A stretch of DNA of 64,000 bases from Flaccisagitta enflata (Eukaryota; Chaetognatha; Sagittoidea; Aphragmophora). Location: assembly GCA_965153355.1 (NCBI GenBank), contig OZ231128.1:12958001-13022000 (forward strand). Reading direction: 5' to 3'. Shown piece by piece: positions 23,285-35,690 of the stretch (position 1 is the first letter of the stretch; the number at the start of each line of letters is the position of its first letter). A program made the translations under genes and the position numbers. Below the pieces are notes generated by a model, which worked only from the letters and a program-made list of their open reading frames with translations, was not told where the DNA came from and did not search any database.

Positions 23285-24089
23285 AGCAGCCCAAAGGCAG
23301 TAAGTGGTCAGCGGTACCCGTGCCCTGCTTGAGTAGGAAGTGATGAAGGTTGAGAGGGAGCAGGGCAGCGGCCCCAAAGGGGACGAAGTCCTGTAGAACA
23401 CAGGGGGAATCTGTCCATCTGTCCATCTGTTTGTCCGTCCGTCCATCTTGTTTGCCTTCCTTCTGTCCAGGATGCCCTGTTATTCAAATTTTCATTGAAT
23501 ATCAAGGACAACTGACAAAAGGCAGAATATGGACAATGGTACCCTTGCCATTTTTGTATAGTTTGTAAGTTAAGTTGAGGCAGGAGCAGGCCAGGATCTG
23601 GGTCTCTGAGGCCAGAATCTGGGTCTCAGAGACCAATTTCTTGGTCTCAGAGGCAAGGATTTCAGCTTCTGAGGTCAGGATTTGATCCTCTGAGGCTAGA
23701 ATTTAGGTCTTTTAGGCCAGCACCTAGGTCTCGGAGGTCAGAATCTGGGTTCCAAAGGTCAGGATCTGGGTCTCTAAGGCTTGGATGTGGGTTTTTGGAG
23801 CCAGAATCTAAGTTTAAGGGGCCAAGATGATAGAACTCAGGCCAGAATTCAGGTTTTCTAGCCAGATAAGGCCCATTTTACCTGATCTTAGGCCATTTTG
23901 CCTGAATTTGGCCAATTTTGGGCGGATTTGGACCATTTTGCTTGAATTTGGGCCATACAGTTTGGATATGGGCCCCAAAGGAGACGAAGCCGAGGGTGGG
24001 GTGGGGGGGGGGGACGTACGGACGGACGTACAGACGGACAGATTCCCCCTGTGTTCTACAGGACTTCGTCCCCTCTGGGGCCGCTGCCC
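23285..24089. mobile_element. FB element FB-3
   Basis: Arms at 23363-23420 and about 24035-24089 read GGGCAGCGGCCCCAAAGG, ACGAAGTCCTGTAGAACACA, GGGGGAATCTGTCC. Internal units are about 20-22 bp (GGTCTCAGAGGCCAGAATCT, 23590-23830), passing into GGCCATTTTGCCTGAATTTG units. The left head is GTGGTCAGCGGTACCCGTGCCCTGC. Sequence beyond the right arm (GACCGACCAACC, GTAGAGTCGCGTCG) is an HP terminus, so this copy also sits in or against an HP element. Confidence 0.8.
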
Positions 24090-25539
<1,450 letters not shown>

Positions 25540-25737
25540 TTAGTCGCGTGCTACGCGACTCTACACCCCGCTTTGTCGGTCCGTCGGTCCATCCGTCAGT
25601 CTGTTGGTCACACACTTTACTTCTTTGGAGTTTTTGCGGTTTTTGGCCTCACTGCTCCTGCCCACATGATCAAGTGACCTCAAATACGGCCCCTGCCCCC
25701 CGCACGCGACTGGGGTAGCCGTGTATCCGGCCTTGTT
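25540..25737. mobile_element. HP element, full-length
   Basis: TTAGTCGCGTGCTACGCGACTC at one end, CCGTGTATCCGGCCTTGTT at the other, with CTTTGTCGGTCCGTCGG, the ACTTTACTTCTTTGG block and CCTGCCCACATGATC in the same order as in 5261..5482 and 28021..28207. Confidence 0.8.
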
Positions 25738-26043
25738 AGCTATATTTGAGGATTCTTTGGAATCTTTGCGTATTTTCAAAAAAACTCCCTCATTTTTGAG
25801 CAAACTTGCTCAATGATGCGAAAATGGGAACACAATTTTTGCCGACTTACTCTAAAATGCGTTAAGTTGCTTGAAAAACTGTTTACGCTCATTATTGAAC
25901 ATGTGTGCTCAGTTATAGACATGCTCGCTCACTTATGAGCAAGCACGCTCATGTTGGTATGTACCATTGCATCCCCCGAGTCATAAGCTTTCCAATGATA
26001 TGCTGGAGTGTATACTTTTGTTCATAGTTGCTGGTATTTTGAT

Positions 26044-26260
26044 AACAAGGCCAACGCGTTACAAGTCGCGTGCGGTCTTGAATACTAAAAGACTAAAAGA
26101 CCAAAAGACCAAAAGACCAAGACAAAACGACTAAAAGCAGGAGCAGTAATGCTAAATAACGCCCAATAACGCCGGAAAAAGCAAAGTGTTTCCGACGGAC
26201 CGACCGACCGACGGACCGACGGACAGAGTGGGTCATAGAGTCGCGTGCACGCGACTAAAA
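26044..26260. mobile_element. HP element, GCACGCGAC subfamily
   Basis: AACAAGGCCAACGCG start, AAAAGACCAAAAGACC internal repeats, GACCGACCGACCGACGG block and AGAGTCGCGTGCACGCGACTAAAA end. Its layout matches 8453..8670. Confidence 0.75.
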
Positions 26261-27031
26261 AGTATATCAGCGCAAGTTCCATGTATGAAAAGCCGAAATT
26301 GTCTGTGCGCGCAAAAGGTTCGCCACCGCACAAGCATAGAATTTTCAATCGGCAAAGTTAACACATGTACGCAATGCGCAGCAGTGCGCAAAATCCGATC
26401 TTGATGCGATTTTTGCTCCAAATTCCAAAATTACTCAGCTATATTTTAAAAATTCGGAATTTTTCTTTGTCTTCCTTAAGTAACACAATATTAGATTGGG
26501 TAACATACAAATACCATTGCTCTAGCTAAAACCGAGAAAGACTTTTTAGACCGCTTTTTTGCATGATTTTGACTTACCCTCGTGGCATTCGGTTGATTTA
26601 TCATTCATTAGGGAAAAGCTCCCACACTCGTTGCCTAGATAACCTCCTTATAATAGGATCATCAGATCTTTTTTTCATATTTTGTTTTTTCTTAAACGGA
26701 AAAGAGAAAAGTTAAGACCGCCGTCCTAGTTGTAAAGAACAACATGCAGATTTGGAATTCCTATCATGAGCTCGATTGGGCAAGTATTTCTAATTTTAAA
26801 GCGCCGGGACTAAAAATGAACAAAGGAAATTGTTCATAATTATCTTTTATTTCTGATGTGTAGGTATCATCAAGCATTGTGCTCGCTTGATTAGTGAAAA
26901 ACCGAGGGCTGAAGCATGTCGTTCACTAGAAGTTAAAAACTGTGGACAAATTTTATTTTCATGTCCCCCGGTTCCATATTTCCTATATTTCTGTAAACAA
27001 TGTATTATTTTTCACGATTTCCTGGTCATAT

Positions 27032-27036
<5 letters not shown>
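26261..27036. other. unique AT-rich sequence
   Basis: A GC-richer stretch at 26270-26400 (GCGCGCAAAAGGTTCGCC) has no frame I can defend. Nothing else recognised. Confidence 0.35.
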
Positions 27037-27070
<34 letters not shown>

Positions 27071-27124
27071 AACGGCGACGACGACGACTATGATGATGAT
27101 GATAATGACGATGAGGACGACGAC

Positions 27125-27179
<55 letters not shown>

Positions 27180-27277
27180 CTGATGCTGATGATGATAATG
27201 ATGATGAGGAGGATGATGATGATGATAATGAGGATGATGATAATGATGATGATGAGGATGATGATGATGATGATGAT
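27037..27277. repeat. (GAC)n / (GAT)n microsatellite
   Basis: Starts as pure GAC triplets (27037-27070), then becomes GAT triplets with AAT, GAG and GCT variants. The Asp-rich open frame is an artefact. Confidence 0.95.
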
Positions 27278-27869
27278 TTGTACTATCTTAACAATGGAAA
27301 ACAAGGCCAGTAGGCCAATAAAGTCCGACGTGTGGATCGTCGAATGAATGCGTTAGCCGACAGACCAACAGACCAAACAATGGACACAGCCAGTTATAGA
27401 GGTGCTTTGTCGCACCTAAAAAAGCCGCGTTTGATATATATGAAAACAAAGGTTATCGGCCCTTAAGGGGGCGCTGTCTGAAACATTTTTGTCACTACTC
27501 AATACTCAATACTCAATACTCAATACTCAATACTCAATACTCAATACTCCTGCCCAAATGGTCTACGGACCTCAAATACAGCCCCCGCCCACCCGCACGC
27601 TACGTTTTGTATTAATAAGTTGAAAAAAGATAGAATTCCTGGACTATTTTTCATCCTTCATTGTCAGTTCAGTTTACGACTTGGTGGTGGTGGGGAAAAA
27701 AACAAAAAAAAAAAAGACTTTTTTTCGCTTTAATACTGACATTTTCCCAATACAATGACGATCTGCAAAGATCATGTTGAAATTTCTTTTCAGGTAGACT
27801 GGGCTCTAATCATGCACCTCTTAATTTCACGATGATAACGAAACAGTGTCCAAAGTAAACATCTCTTTT
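27278..27869. other. HP remnants and a CTCAATA heptanucleotide repeat
   Basis: An HP piece with CCAACAGACCAAACAATGG (27365), followed by GGCCCTTAAGGGGGCGCTG (27462), an FB-like half palindrome, then about eight CTCAATA heptamers at 27494-27549 and an HP CCCACCCGCACGC fragment. Confidence 0.5.
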
Positions 27870-28019
27870 TAGTCGCGGACACGCGACTCTACACCTTGCC
27901 GTGTCGGTCGGTATGTCGGTAGGTCCGTCGGTCCGTCACATTTCTGAATTCCGAGCGGTTTTCGCATTAATGCTCCTGCCCAGCCGTCCGCGACTGGATT
28001 GCCGTGTATCCGGCCTTGT
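27870..28019. mobile_element. HP element, GGACACGCGAC subfamily (short)
   Basis: TAGTCGCGGACACGCGACTC hairpin end, CTTGCCGTGTCGGTCGG block, GCATTAATGCTCCTGCCC, CGTCCGCGACTGGATTGCC and the CCGGCCTTGTT end. At about 150 bp it lacks one of the two CCTGCCC blocks of the longer form. The copy at 36900..37046 has the same layout. Confidence 0.78.
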
Positions 28020-28020
28020 T

Positions 28021-28207
28021 TTAGTCGCGTGCTACGCGACTCTACACCCCGCTTTGTCGGTCCGTCCGTCCGTCCGTCACACTTTACTTTTTTTTTTGGT
28101 TTTTGCGGTCTCTGGCCTCACTGCACCTGCCCAAATGATGAAGTGACTTCAATTACGGCCCCTGCCCACCCGCGCGCGACTGGGGTAGCCGTGTATCCGG
28201 CCTTGTT
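28021..28207. mobile_element. HP element, full-length, tandem to the previous one
   Basis: Directly abuts 27870..28019 in the same orientation. TTAGTCGCGTGCTACGCGACTC to CCGGCCTTGTT. The head-to-tail arrangement shows both ends without intervening sequence. Confidence 0.8.
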
Positions 28208-28335
28208 GTGTTCCAAACTGTAACAAATATGTCGCTATAATTTGATGTGAAAGGGGATGCACGCACGCGAAAGGACACAAATCTTGATTGGAAAGAGGGA
28301 GGGAGGAAGAAGAAGACGGAGTGAATGATGAAAAC

Positions 28336-28356
28336 GAAAAAGAAGAAGAAAAAGAA

Positions 28357-28387
<31 letters not shown>

Positions 28388-28606
28388 AAGAAGAAGAAGA
28401 AGAAGAGAAAAAGAAAAAGAAAAAGAAAAAGAAAAACTAAAACAAAAACAAAAACAAAAACAAAAACAAAAACAAAAACAAAAACAAAAACAAAAACAAA
28501 AAGAAAAAGAAAAAGAAAAGAAGAAGAAGAAGAAGAAGAAGAAGAAGAAGAAGAAGAAGAAGAAGAAGAAGAAGAAGAAGAAGAAGAAGAAGAAGAAGAA
28601 GAAGAA
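28336..28606. repeat. compound AAG / AAAAAC / AAAAAG tract
   Basis: (AAG)n at 28336-28408, AAAAAG and then eleven or so AAAAAC hexamers (28409-28515), then (GAA)n to 28606. Confidence 0.95.
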
Positions 28607-28609
28607 CAG

Positions 28610-28735
28610 GTCGCCCATGGGCAATATGTGGTCAGCGATACCCGTTGCCCTGCTTAGTATGTTTGTGACTGTCGGTGATGGTTAGCAGGGCAGCGGCCCC
28701 AAAGGGGGCGATGTCCTGTAGAACACAGTATGTAT
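28610..28735. mobile_element. FB element, left half only (FB-4)
   Basis: Head CAGGTCGCCCATGGGCAATA, GTCAGCGATACCCGTTGCC and the arm GGGCAGCGGCCCCAAAGGG, GATGTCCTGTAGAACACAG, followed directly by a TATG microsatellite instead of the internal repeat and second arm. GGTCGCCCAAGGGC is itself an imperfect small palindrome. Confidence 0.7.
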
Positions 28736-29117
28736 GTATGTATGTATGTATGTATGATAGGTGGAACAACATCCCTCACTATACCCAAACTGAAATAAAT
28801 GGAAGAGGGCCTTGTGAGCCCTCACTGACTAGTTACTACGCGTGTCACTCCTAGTTTTGCAAAAAGCAGAATCTAAATGACATTCTTTCTCAATCTAACA
28901 CAAAGAAAAAACGCTTATCAAAAGTAGTTAAGGGCTAATGATTGTTACCATTATTACCAAAATTCAACAAATCACCCGAGGGTAGCATTGATAAGAAAAC
29001 ATACCTTTTGAGGATAGAATCGAGGTCAAGCTTAATGCGACCGCCGGACATTCCAATCCAAGGTACTGAGTAATATGACAGGTGGAACAACAATGCCACC
29101 AGCTGCCACCAAGGAAA
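28736..29117. other. end of an unidentified repeat and unique sequence
   Basis: AACTGAAATAAATGGAAGAG with GTGAGCCCTCACTGACTAG (28789-28834) recurs inverted at 59822-59877 and in part at 36430-36470. It may be the terminus of an undefined element. The rest is unremarkable. Confidence 0.45.
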
Positions 29118-29183
29118 CCTAGGATCCTAAGACTCCTAGGTCCAAAACCTAGGTCCAAAACCTAGGAGTCTTAGAATCGTAGG
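29118..29183. repeat. 23-bp inverted repeat with CCTAGGTCCAAAA spacer
   Basis: CCTAGGATCCTAAGACTCCT at 29118 pairs with AGGAGTCTTAGAATCGTAGG ending at 29183 (about 21 of 23 positions). The loop consists of TCCAAAACCTAGG repeats. A strong cruciform or hairpin former. Confidence 0.8.
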
Positions 29184-29352
29184 CCTCCTAGCTGCAAGGT
29201 TATAACGCAAATCACAACTACGCACAGGCAATTGTTTCCTTCAAGGCCGATGTCCCTCTTACCATCAAATCCTTACATCGACTAAATTAGGGGACATCGT
29301 AACGCTAAAATTTATACTTTTATGACTACAGTTGTCTATTGTAGAAAATTAA

Positions 29353-29997
29353 AACAAGGCCGGATATAAGGCTACCCGAGTCATGCGTGGGTGAGCAGGG
29401 GCAGTGATAAAATAGTCGCAAAAGCATTAGATGGTCAGCGGTACCCGATGCCCCTATGTGAGTTCATGTGGGTCTGAGGTGGTTAGAGGGGCAGCGGCCC
29501 CGAAGGGGCCGATGACCTATGCTGTTTTTACTGCAGCTGGGATGTGAGCTTTCAGTCTGCGATGTGCCTCTCGGGGCTGGGATTTAAGCATCGAGGCTAG
29601 GATTTGAGCTTTGAGACTGGGATTTTAGTCTTAAGATTGGGATTTGAGCCTTGAAACTGGGATTTGAGCCTTGAGACTAGGATTTGAGCCTTGAGTTTGG
29701 GATTTTAGCCTTGAGATTGGGATTAAAGCCTTGAGATTGGGATATGAGCCTCGAGATTGGGATTTGAGCCTCGAGACTGGGATTTGAGCCTCAAGACTGG
29801 GATTTGAGCCTCGAGACCAAGTTTCAAGCGGGGGGGGGGGGGGGTACACTGGAGAAGATGAAGGAGAAATTTCTCCTGTGTGAAAGCATAGGTCATCGGC
29901 CCCTTCGGGGCCGCTGCCCAAAAAGGCTAATCGAGCATTTGAACAGGAGCGGGACAGCAAAAAACGCCCGTGAATGCTGTAAAGGCAGAGTGTCACC

Positions 29998-29999
<2 letters not shown>
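29353..29999. mobile_element. HP element carrying an FB element
   Basis: HP start AACAAGGCCGGATATAAGG to GGGGCAGTGATAAAAT, then FB-5. HP continues after it: TCGAGCATTTGAACAGGAGC, AAAAAACGCC and GTGTCACC, ending at an AG tract. The break lies at nearly the same HP position as in 22137..22890. Confidence 0.68.
29413..29919. mobile_element. FB element FB-5
   Basis: Head ATAGTCGCAAAAGCATTAG, GTCAGCGGTACCCGATGCC. Arms (29489-29523, 29880-29919) contain the perfect palindrome GGCCCCGAAGGGGCC next to GATGACCTATGC. The interior has about fifteen 20-bp units GGGATTTGAGCCTTGAGACT. Confidence 0.82.

Positions 30000-30002
<3 letters not shown>

Positions 30003-30050
<48 letters not shown>
30003..30050. 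repeat. (AG)n microsatellite
   Basis: 24 AG dinucleotides, ending the truncated HP element. Confidence 0.95.
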
Positions 30051-30053
<3 letters not shown>

Positions 30054-30294
30054 AAATGAAAATGGGAATGCAATCAAGGCAAAAAGTTTTTTTTCCTCCC
30101 TTTCTTTTGTCTTTATACTCTTTTTCCCAATCCACTTGAGTCCGATCGCCAATGAGGAATGTTTTTTTCCATTCCACTCATGGCCGAATCATGAAATGAG
30201 GGCAGTGAGCTTCCAATCCACTCAAGGCCGATTCGGTCTTGAGTGTTTGAGCTATTAACTCTAGTACGAAATTCGTACTTTAGATACCTCCTCG

Positions 30295-30296
<2 letters not shown>

Positions 30297-30350
<54 letters not shown>

Positions 30351-30378
30351 GGGGACATAGAAGCTCAGATCCAGAGGC

Positions 30379-30414
<36 letters not shown>

Positions 30415-30415
30415 G
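30297..30415. repeat. (AG)n and (CAGA)n microsatellites
   Basis: AG at 30297-30349 and CAGA at 30379-30415. Confidence 0.95.
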
Positions 30416-30497
30416 GAAAGAAAATGAGGGAAATTGCGAAATCGACACAAAATGAATTGATTCAGCTGAAATTCAATTTCTCCGGTTTCTTGCACCT

Positions 30498-31390
30498 CAG
30501 TCTCTGCCTCTCTGCCACTCTGCCTCTCTGCCATTCTGCCTCTCTGCCTCTCCTCCTCTCTGCTTCCCTGCCTCTCTGCCTCTCTGCTACTCTGCCTCTC
30601 TGCCTCTCTGCCTCTCTGCCTCTCGGCCTCTCTGCCACTCTGCCTCTCTGCCACTCTGCCTCTCTGCCTCTCCTCCTCTCTGCTTCCCTGCCTCTCTGCC
30701 TCTCTGCCTCTCTGCTACTCTGCCTCTCTGCCTCTCTGCCTCTCTGCCTCTCTGCCACTCTGCCTCTCTGCCACTCTACCCCTCGGCCCCCTGCCTCTCT
30801 GCCACTCTGCCTCTCTGCCTCTCTGTCTCTCTGCCTCTCTGCCTCTCTGCCTCTCTGCCACTCTGCCACTCTGCCTCTCTGCCACTCTGCCTCTCTGCTT
30901 CCCTGCCTCTCTACCACTCTGCCTCTCTGCCTTTCTGCCTCTCTGCCGCTCTACCCCTCGGCCCCCTGCCTCTCTGCCTCTCGTCCACTCTGCCTATCTG
31001 TCACTCTGCCACTCTGCCACTCTGATTCTCTGCCTCTCTGTCTCTCTACCACTCTGCCTCTCTGCCTCTCTGCCTCTCTGCCACTCTGCCTCTCTGCCTC
31101 TCTGCCACTTTACCTCTCTGCCTCTCTGTCTCTCTGTCTCTCTGCCACTCTGCCACTCTGCCTCTCTGTCTCTCTGCCACTCTGCCTCTCTGCCACTCTA
31201 CCCCTCGGTCCCCTGCCTCTCTGCCACTCTTCCTCTCTGCCACTCTGCCACTCTGATTCCCTGCCTCTCTGTCTCTCTGCCTCTCTGCCACTCTACCCCT
31301 CGGCCCCCTGCCTCTCTGCCACTCTGCCTCTCTGCCACTCTGCCTCTCTGCCTCTCTGCCTCTCTGCCTCTCTGCCTTTCCGCATCTCTC
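30498..31390. repeat. CTCTGCCT minisatellite
   Basis: About 890 bp of the octamer CTCTGCCT with CTCTGCCA and CTCTGCTA variants and higher-order blocks (for example CTACCCCTCGGCCCCCTG at about 30776, 30951, 31198 and 31295). Frames stay open only because the unit has no stop, giving repetitive Leu-Pro-Cys-Ser peptides. Confidence 0.95.
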
Positions 31391-31959
31391 TTTTTTTTTT
31401 TTTTTTGCTACTGCTTTCATGCCCATCCCTACTATTGCTTCACCTTCTTTTTAGACACGGACACGCTACTCAAGAACTTGCCATGTCGGTCCGTCCGTCG
31501 GTCGGTCCATCTGTTATAACTTTTTTTTAATGTGAGCCCACCCATTCGTGATTATGGTGCCATGTTTTGCCTGTAGTCTCAATTCCTCACTTTTGTTAGG
31601 TGGGTAGGTAGGTTGTTAAATAGGTAGGTAAGTTTTCCTCGACTCTTTTCATGTTAATCATGTTGATTTTCATGTTTTTCATTGTAAATAGTTACATCCC
31701 CAACACATGATCGGAGAATATACTCATTTTCATTTTCATTTCATTTCATTTCATTTCTCCCCTCTGCTTCAATCTTTCTCTACGCCTTTCTCTCCTATGT
31801 TCCTTGTTCCTCTGGTTTGTAGAGTCGCGTGCACAGGACCAAAAATATGAACATTACTCTTTTTGTCAAACTTCCACTTTTATTGGTGTATCGGCTGCAG
31901 GATCGGATATGAGTACTTCTCATTAACACAGCAATGAGCGATCGTGATGGGTAACAGGA
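31391..31959. other. HP remnant and low-complexity spacer
   Basis: GACACGGACACGCTAC and CTTGCCATGTCGGTCCGTCC (31455-31510) are a decayed HP terminus. GTAGGTAGG and TTTCATTTCATT repeats follow, then AGAGTCGCGTGCACAGGACC (31824), a broken HP hairpin. Confidence 0.5.
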
Positions 31960-32185
31960 TCAGACGCACAGCATCTGACACACAGCATCTGACACAGCAA
32001 CTGGCTATAGCACCTGACGCACAGCATCTGTTGCACAACATCCGACACACAGCATCTGTCGCACAGCATCTGACGCATAGCGTCTGACGCACAGCATCTG
32101 ACGCACAACATCTGACGCACAGTATCTGGCACATAGGCTACAGCACCTGACGCACAGCATCTGTCGCACAGCATCTGGCGCTCTA
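31960..32185. repeat. GACGCACAGCATCT minisatellite
   Basis: Roughly fifteen imperfect 14-bp units (GACGCACAGCATCT with GACACACAGCATCT and GTCGCACAGCATCT variants). Confidence 0.9.
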
Positions 32186-32392
32186 TCGTCTTTTTATCCT
32201 CTAGCACCGTCCTGTCCCATCTTTTGTTAGTTTGTACCCGATTAAATCCGTTCGGTTTTATATTCCACATTCTTCAAGAAGAAATTGTAATCCAAGCGTA
32301 AAAAATCAATATTCTCCTCTCTTTTTTTTTCCCTTCATAAATATTCCCCGCATCGGCGAGACAGCTACTCACAGCTGTACAGACACAAACAG

Positions 32393-32396
<4 letters not shown>

Positions 32397-32479
<83 letters not shown>
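32397..32479. repeat. (CA)n microsatellite
   Basis: About 41 CA dinucleotides, leading into a CAAA tract. Confidence 0.97.
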
Positions 32480-32483
<4 letters not shown>

Positions 32484-32506
32484 CAAACAAAAAAACCAAG
32501 AAAATA

Positions 32507-32836
32507 AACAAACAAACAAACAAACAAACAAACAAACAAACAAACAAACAAACAAACAAACAAACAGACAAACAAACAAACAAACTGACAAATAAACAAA
32601 CAAACAAACAAACAAACAAACAAACAAACAGACAAATGATCAAACAAACAAACTAACAAACAGACAAACTAACAAACTAACAAATAAACAAACAAACAAA
32701 CAAACAAACAAACAAACAAACAAACAAACAAACAAACAAACAAACAAACCAACAGACAAACAAGAAAACAAACAAAAAAACAAACAAACAAACAAACAAA
32801 CAAACAAACAAACAAACAAACAAACAAACAAACAAA
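32507..32836. repeat. (CAAA)n microsatellite
   Basis: About 82 CAAA units with CAGA, CTGA and CTAA variants in the middle. The Cys-Leu-Phe-Val open frames on the minus strand are artefacts. Confidence 0.97.
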
Positions 32837-32955
32837 CCAATTTTTGTTACATCTCGCTGACAGTCGGATATACTTTAGTATGAACATACACCTTCACAGC
32901 CGCCCTATTGGCGGGTGTAGTGTAGTGCGCTACAGCGGTGCTCCACTTTTCATTT

Positions 32956-33227
32956 TCACAGCCGGCTCTCACCGGAAGAGTGTTCCGCGTCACTGAGCGC
33001 GTCTGATCTCGACTCTGGCCTCGACGACAATCTGGAAGGCGCCCTCGAAGATGCGGCGGAGATCTCCGAGTTGTCGACCGCGTCGACGGAAGTCTCGAGA
33101 GAGAAGAGCGAAGAGCTTCCGGTGCCGCTGACGAGCGAATCGACCGACGGGAAGTGAAGCGAAGCGCGCAAAAGACGCAACAACGCCTTCGTCCGGTCGC
33201 GTTGGTCACGACACAACTCCTTCGCGG
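32956..33227 (-). CDS. last exon of an unidentified gene
   Basis: A GC-rich island in AT-rich DNA. On the minus strand CCTTTCCTTTTAG (acceptor) is followed by an open frame AKELCRDQRDRTKALLRLLR, then ASLHFPSVDSLVSGTG and a Ser/Glu/Asp-rich tail to TGA at 32956-32958, about 89 residues. The first 25 look like an amphipathic basic helix and the tail like a disordered region. The polypyrimidine tract, composition shift and frame length support a real 3' exon. No upstream exon, poly(A) signal or family was identified. The first codon is split (phase 1). Confidence 0.5.
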
Positions 33228-33399
33228 CTAAAAGGAAAGGGAAAGAAAAAGAGGGATGGGAGATGGTAATGGTTGAAACAAGTGACGCGGGGTCACAAAC
33301 TCACAATATCGTTGCGGATGGGTGGGCAGGGGCATCTAACCCCCATCCACACCCCAACCCCCACTCCACACACAAAAAGTATCCAAAATGCTGTTTTTC

Positions 33400-33541
33400 A
33401 GTCGCGGACAAGCGACTCTATAAGAGGCTTTGTCCGTCCGTCCGTCGATCCGTGGTGATCGAGTTTGAAAGTATGAAAACGCGCATTTCCGCCCCTGCCC
33501 ACCCGTCTGCGACTGGTATTGGCCGTGTATCCGGCCTTGTT
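33400..33541. mobile_element. HP element, short, TATAAGAGGC subfamily
   Basis: CAGTCGCGGACAAGCGACTC end (one hairpin mismatch), TATAAGAGGCTTTGTCCG, then TTTCCGCCCCTGCCC, CGACTGG and CCGGCCTTGTT. A further GGAC block (33569-33628) with AAAGCCTGTTAAAG next to it is the same subfamily in opposite orientation, truncated. Confidence 0.72.
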
Positions 33542-33764
33542 TCACTTTATGACTAGATCACCATGGAACAACGGACGGACCAATGGACGGACGGACGGAC
33601 GGACGGACGGACGGACAAAGCCTGTTAAAGATTTTTTTTTTGAGGGGTTACCAAGGGATTTTGTTCTGATTGTCAACTGGCCATACATACAGTGTAAATG
33701 AAACATGAACATGAAACCATTTACAGCATAAGCCTAAGCTTAAAAGTAAGGGAAATGGATTATA

Positions 33765-34150
33765 GTAGGCTACTGACTATGGGATAAATGTCATTTCTCC
33801 GTTGTACCATTCTCAAGTACTGTCCATGAGCTTCAATGCTACATGTTTGTTTTGTCAAAAAAAGTTCGGGAAGTGTAAGACCAAGGGGGTCAAAGGTCAG
33901 GGGTTCAAGGTATGATCCCCCACAGGGGTCAAAATTTCAAAGTTGTCAAAATCAAAATCTTATTGCAGATTTGGATTCCTCTCAAAAAAGTAGCAAAAGA
34001 AAGTACTCTTCTTTTTTTTCTTTTCTCATTTTAAGTGGGTCAAAATTGGGGTCAAAGGTCACAAGTAACCCTAATCTGACCTCACGAGAAGGTCAAAAAT
34101 GAGAATGCGGATAATCAAAATTCTGGGACCCGTTTTGGAATCCTCATGAA
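33765..34150. repeat. dispersed repeat A, copy 1
   Basis: CTACTGACTATG, TTCTCCGTTGTACCATTCTC, GTCAAAAAAAGTTCGGGAAG and GGTCAAAGGTCAGGGGTTC in order. The inverse copy lies at about 37640..38095. Its right half is shared with the tandem triplication that follows. Confidence 0.75.
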
Positions 34151-35507
34151 TAATGAGTCAATTTCAGATTTTCCAAGAAAACGTCTGTGAAAAAAAATAT
34201 TGACCTATAGAGCTGATTTAAGGTGGGGGGGGGGGGCATGTTTGTAGCTGAAAGGGCATATTTGAGGCCTGAAGAGCTGATTTTAGGTCTGGAGGGCAGA
34301 TTTGAGGTCTGGAGAGCTGATTTTAGGAATTTAGGTCTTCATGGCCAAATTGAAGGTTGAATGGGTTAATTCAAGGGCTTTGAAGGCAATAATCAGGCCT
34401 GAGCGTGCTGATTTGAGGCCCGGATAGTCTTTGGGGGGGATGGACAGATGGATGGACGGACAGACAGAAGGATGGACAGATGGACGCATGTCTGGAAATT
34501 CACCCTTGTGGCCTACAGGACATCGGCCCTTGCTGCTCAAAAAGGCAAAACAAGTAAATGTAATTTGGATTCCTCTCAAAAAAGTAGCAAAAGAAAGTAC
34601 TCTTCTTTTATTTCTTTTCTCATTTTAAGTGGGTCAAAATTGGGGTCAAAGGTCACAAGTAACCCTAATCTGACCTCACGAGAGGTCAAAAATGAAAATG
34701 CGGATAATCAAAATTCTGGGACCCGTTTTGAACATGGCAATAATCAGGCCTGAGCGTGCTGATTTGAGGCCCGGATAGTCTTTGGGGGGGATGGACAGAT
34801 GGATGGACGGACAGACGGAAGGATGGACAGATGGACGCATGTCTGGAAATTCACCCTTGTGGCCTACAGGACATCGGCCCTTGCTGCTCAAAAAGGCAAA
34901 ACAAGTAAATGTAATTTGGATTCCTCTCAAAAAAGTAGCAAAAGAAAGTACTCTTCTTTTATTTCTTTTCTCATTTTAAGTGGGTCAAAATTGGGGTCAA
35001 AGGTCACAAGTAACCCTAATCTGACCTCACGAGAGGTCAAAAATGAAAATGCGGATAATCAAAATTCTGGGACCCGTTTTGGAATCCTCATGAATAATGA
35101 GTCAATTTCAGATTTTCCCAGAAAACGTCTGTGAAAAAAAATATTGACCTATAGAGCTGATTTAAGGTGGGGGGGGGGGCATGTTTGTAGCTGAAAGGGC
35201 ATATTTGAGGCCTGAAGAGCTGATTTTAGGTCTGGAGGGCAGATTTGAGGTCTGGAGAGCTGATTTTAGGAATTTAGGTCTTCATGGCCAAATTGAAGGT
35301 TGAATGGGTTAATTCAAGGGCTTTGAAGGCAATAATCAGGCCTGAGCGTGCTGATTTGAGGCCCGGATAGTCTTTGGGGGGGATGGACAGATGGATGGAC
35401 GGACAGACGGAAGGATGGACAGATGGACACATGTCTGGAAATTCACCCTTGTGGCCTACAGGACATCGGCCCTTGCTGCTCAAAAAGGCAAAACAAGTAA
35501 ATGTAAT
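33971..35507. repeat. tandem triplication with FB-type right arms
   Basis: Three successive copies of one unit start at 33971, 34564 and 34915 (TTTGGATTCCTCTCAAAAAA). The outer two are about 593 bp, the middle one 351 bp because about 242 bp between CCCGTTTTG and CAATAATCAGG is missing. Each unit ends in an FB-like arm: a GGACAGATGGATGGACGG block, AATTCACCCTTGTGGCCTAC, AGGACATCGGCCC and CTGCTCAAAAAG. There is no matching left arm. Base differences between copies are very few, so the amplification is recent. Confidence 0.85.
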
Positions 35508-35514
35508 TCATGTA

Positions 35515-35688
35515 CAGTTGAACCCTGTTCTAACAGAACCACCACTTATGGAATTCTGCATATAATGGATGTAAAGTAATGGTCCCTTTAATTTTTTTTT
35601 TGTTTCCTATAATTGTTTTACCAGAATCCCATCTTTAACAGATAAGATTTGTTAGTTCCTTGAAATCTGATAGAGTGGGAGTTAACTG
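35515..35688. mobile_element. short Tc1-like MITE (CAGTTGAACCC ends)
   Basis: 174 bp, CAGTTGAACCCTG at the left and GGGAGTTAACTG at the right, flanked by TA (35513-35514 and 35689-35690). CAGT-initial ends plus TA are typical of the Tc1 group. No coding capacity. Confidence 0.75.
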
Positions 35689-35690
35689 TA

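Noticed and set aside
30424-31530. A 368-codon open frame rich in Leu, Pro, Cys and Ser
   Set aside because: It is the translation of an 8-bp minisatellite with no start context or flanking unique coding sequence.
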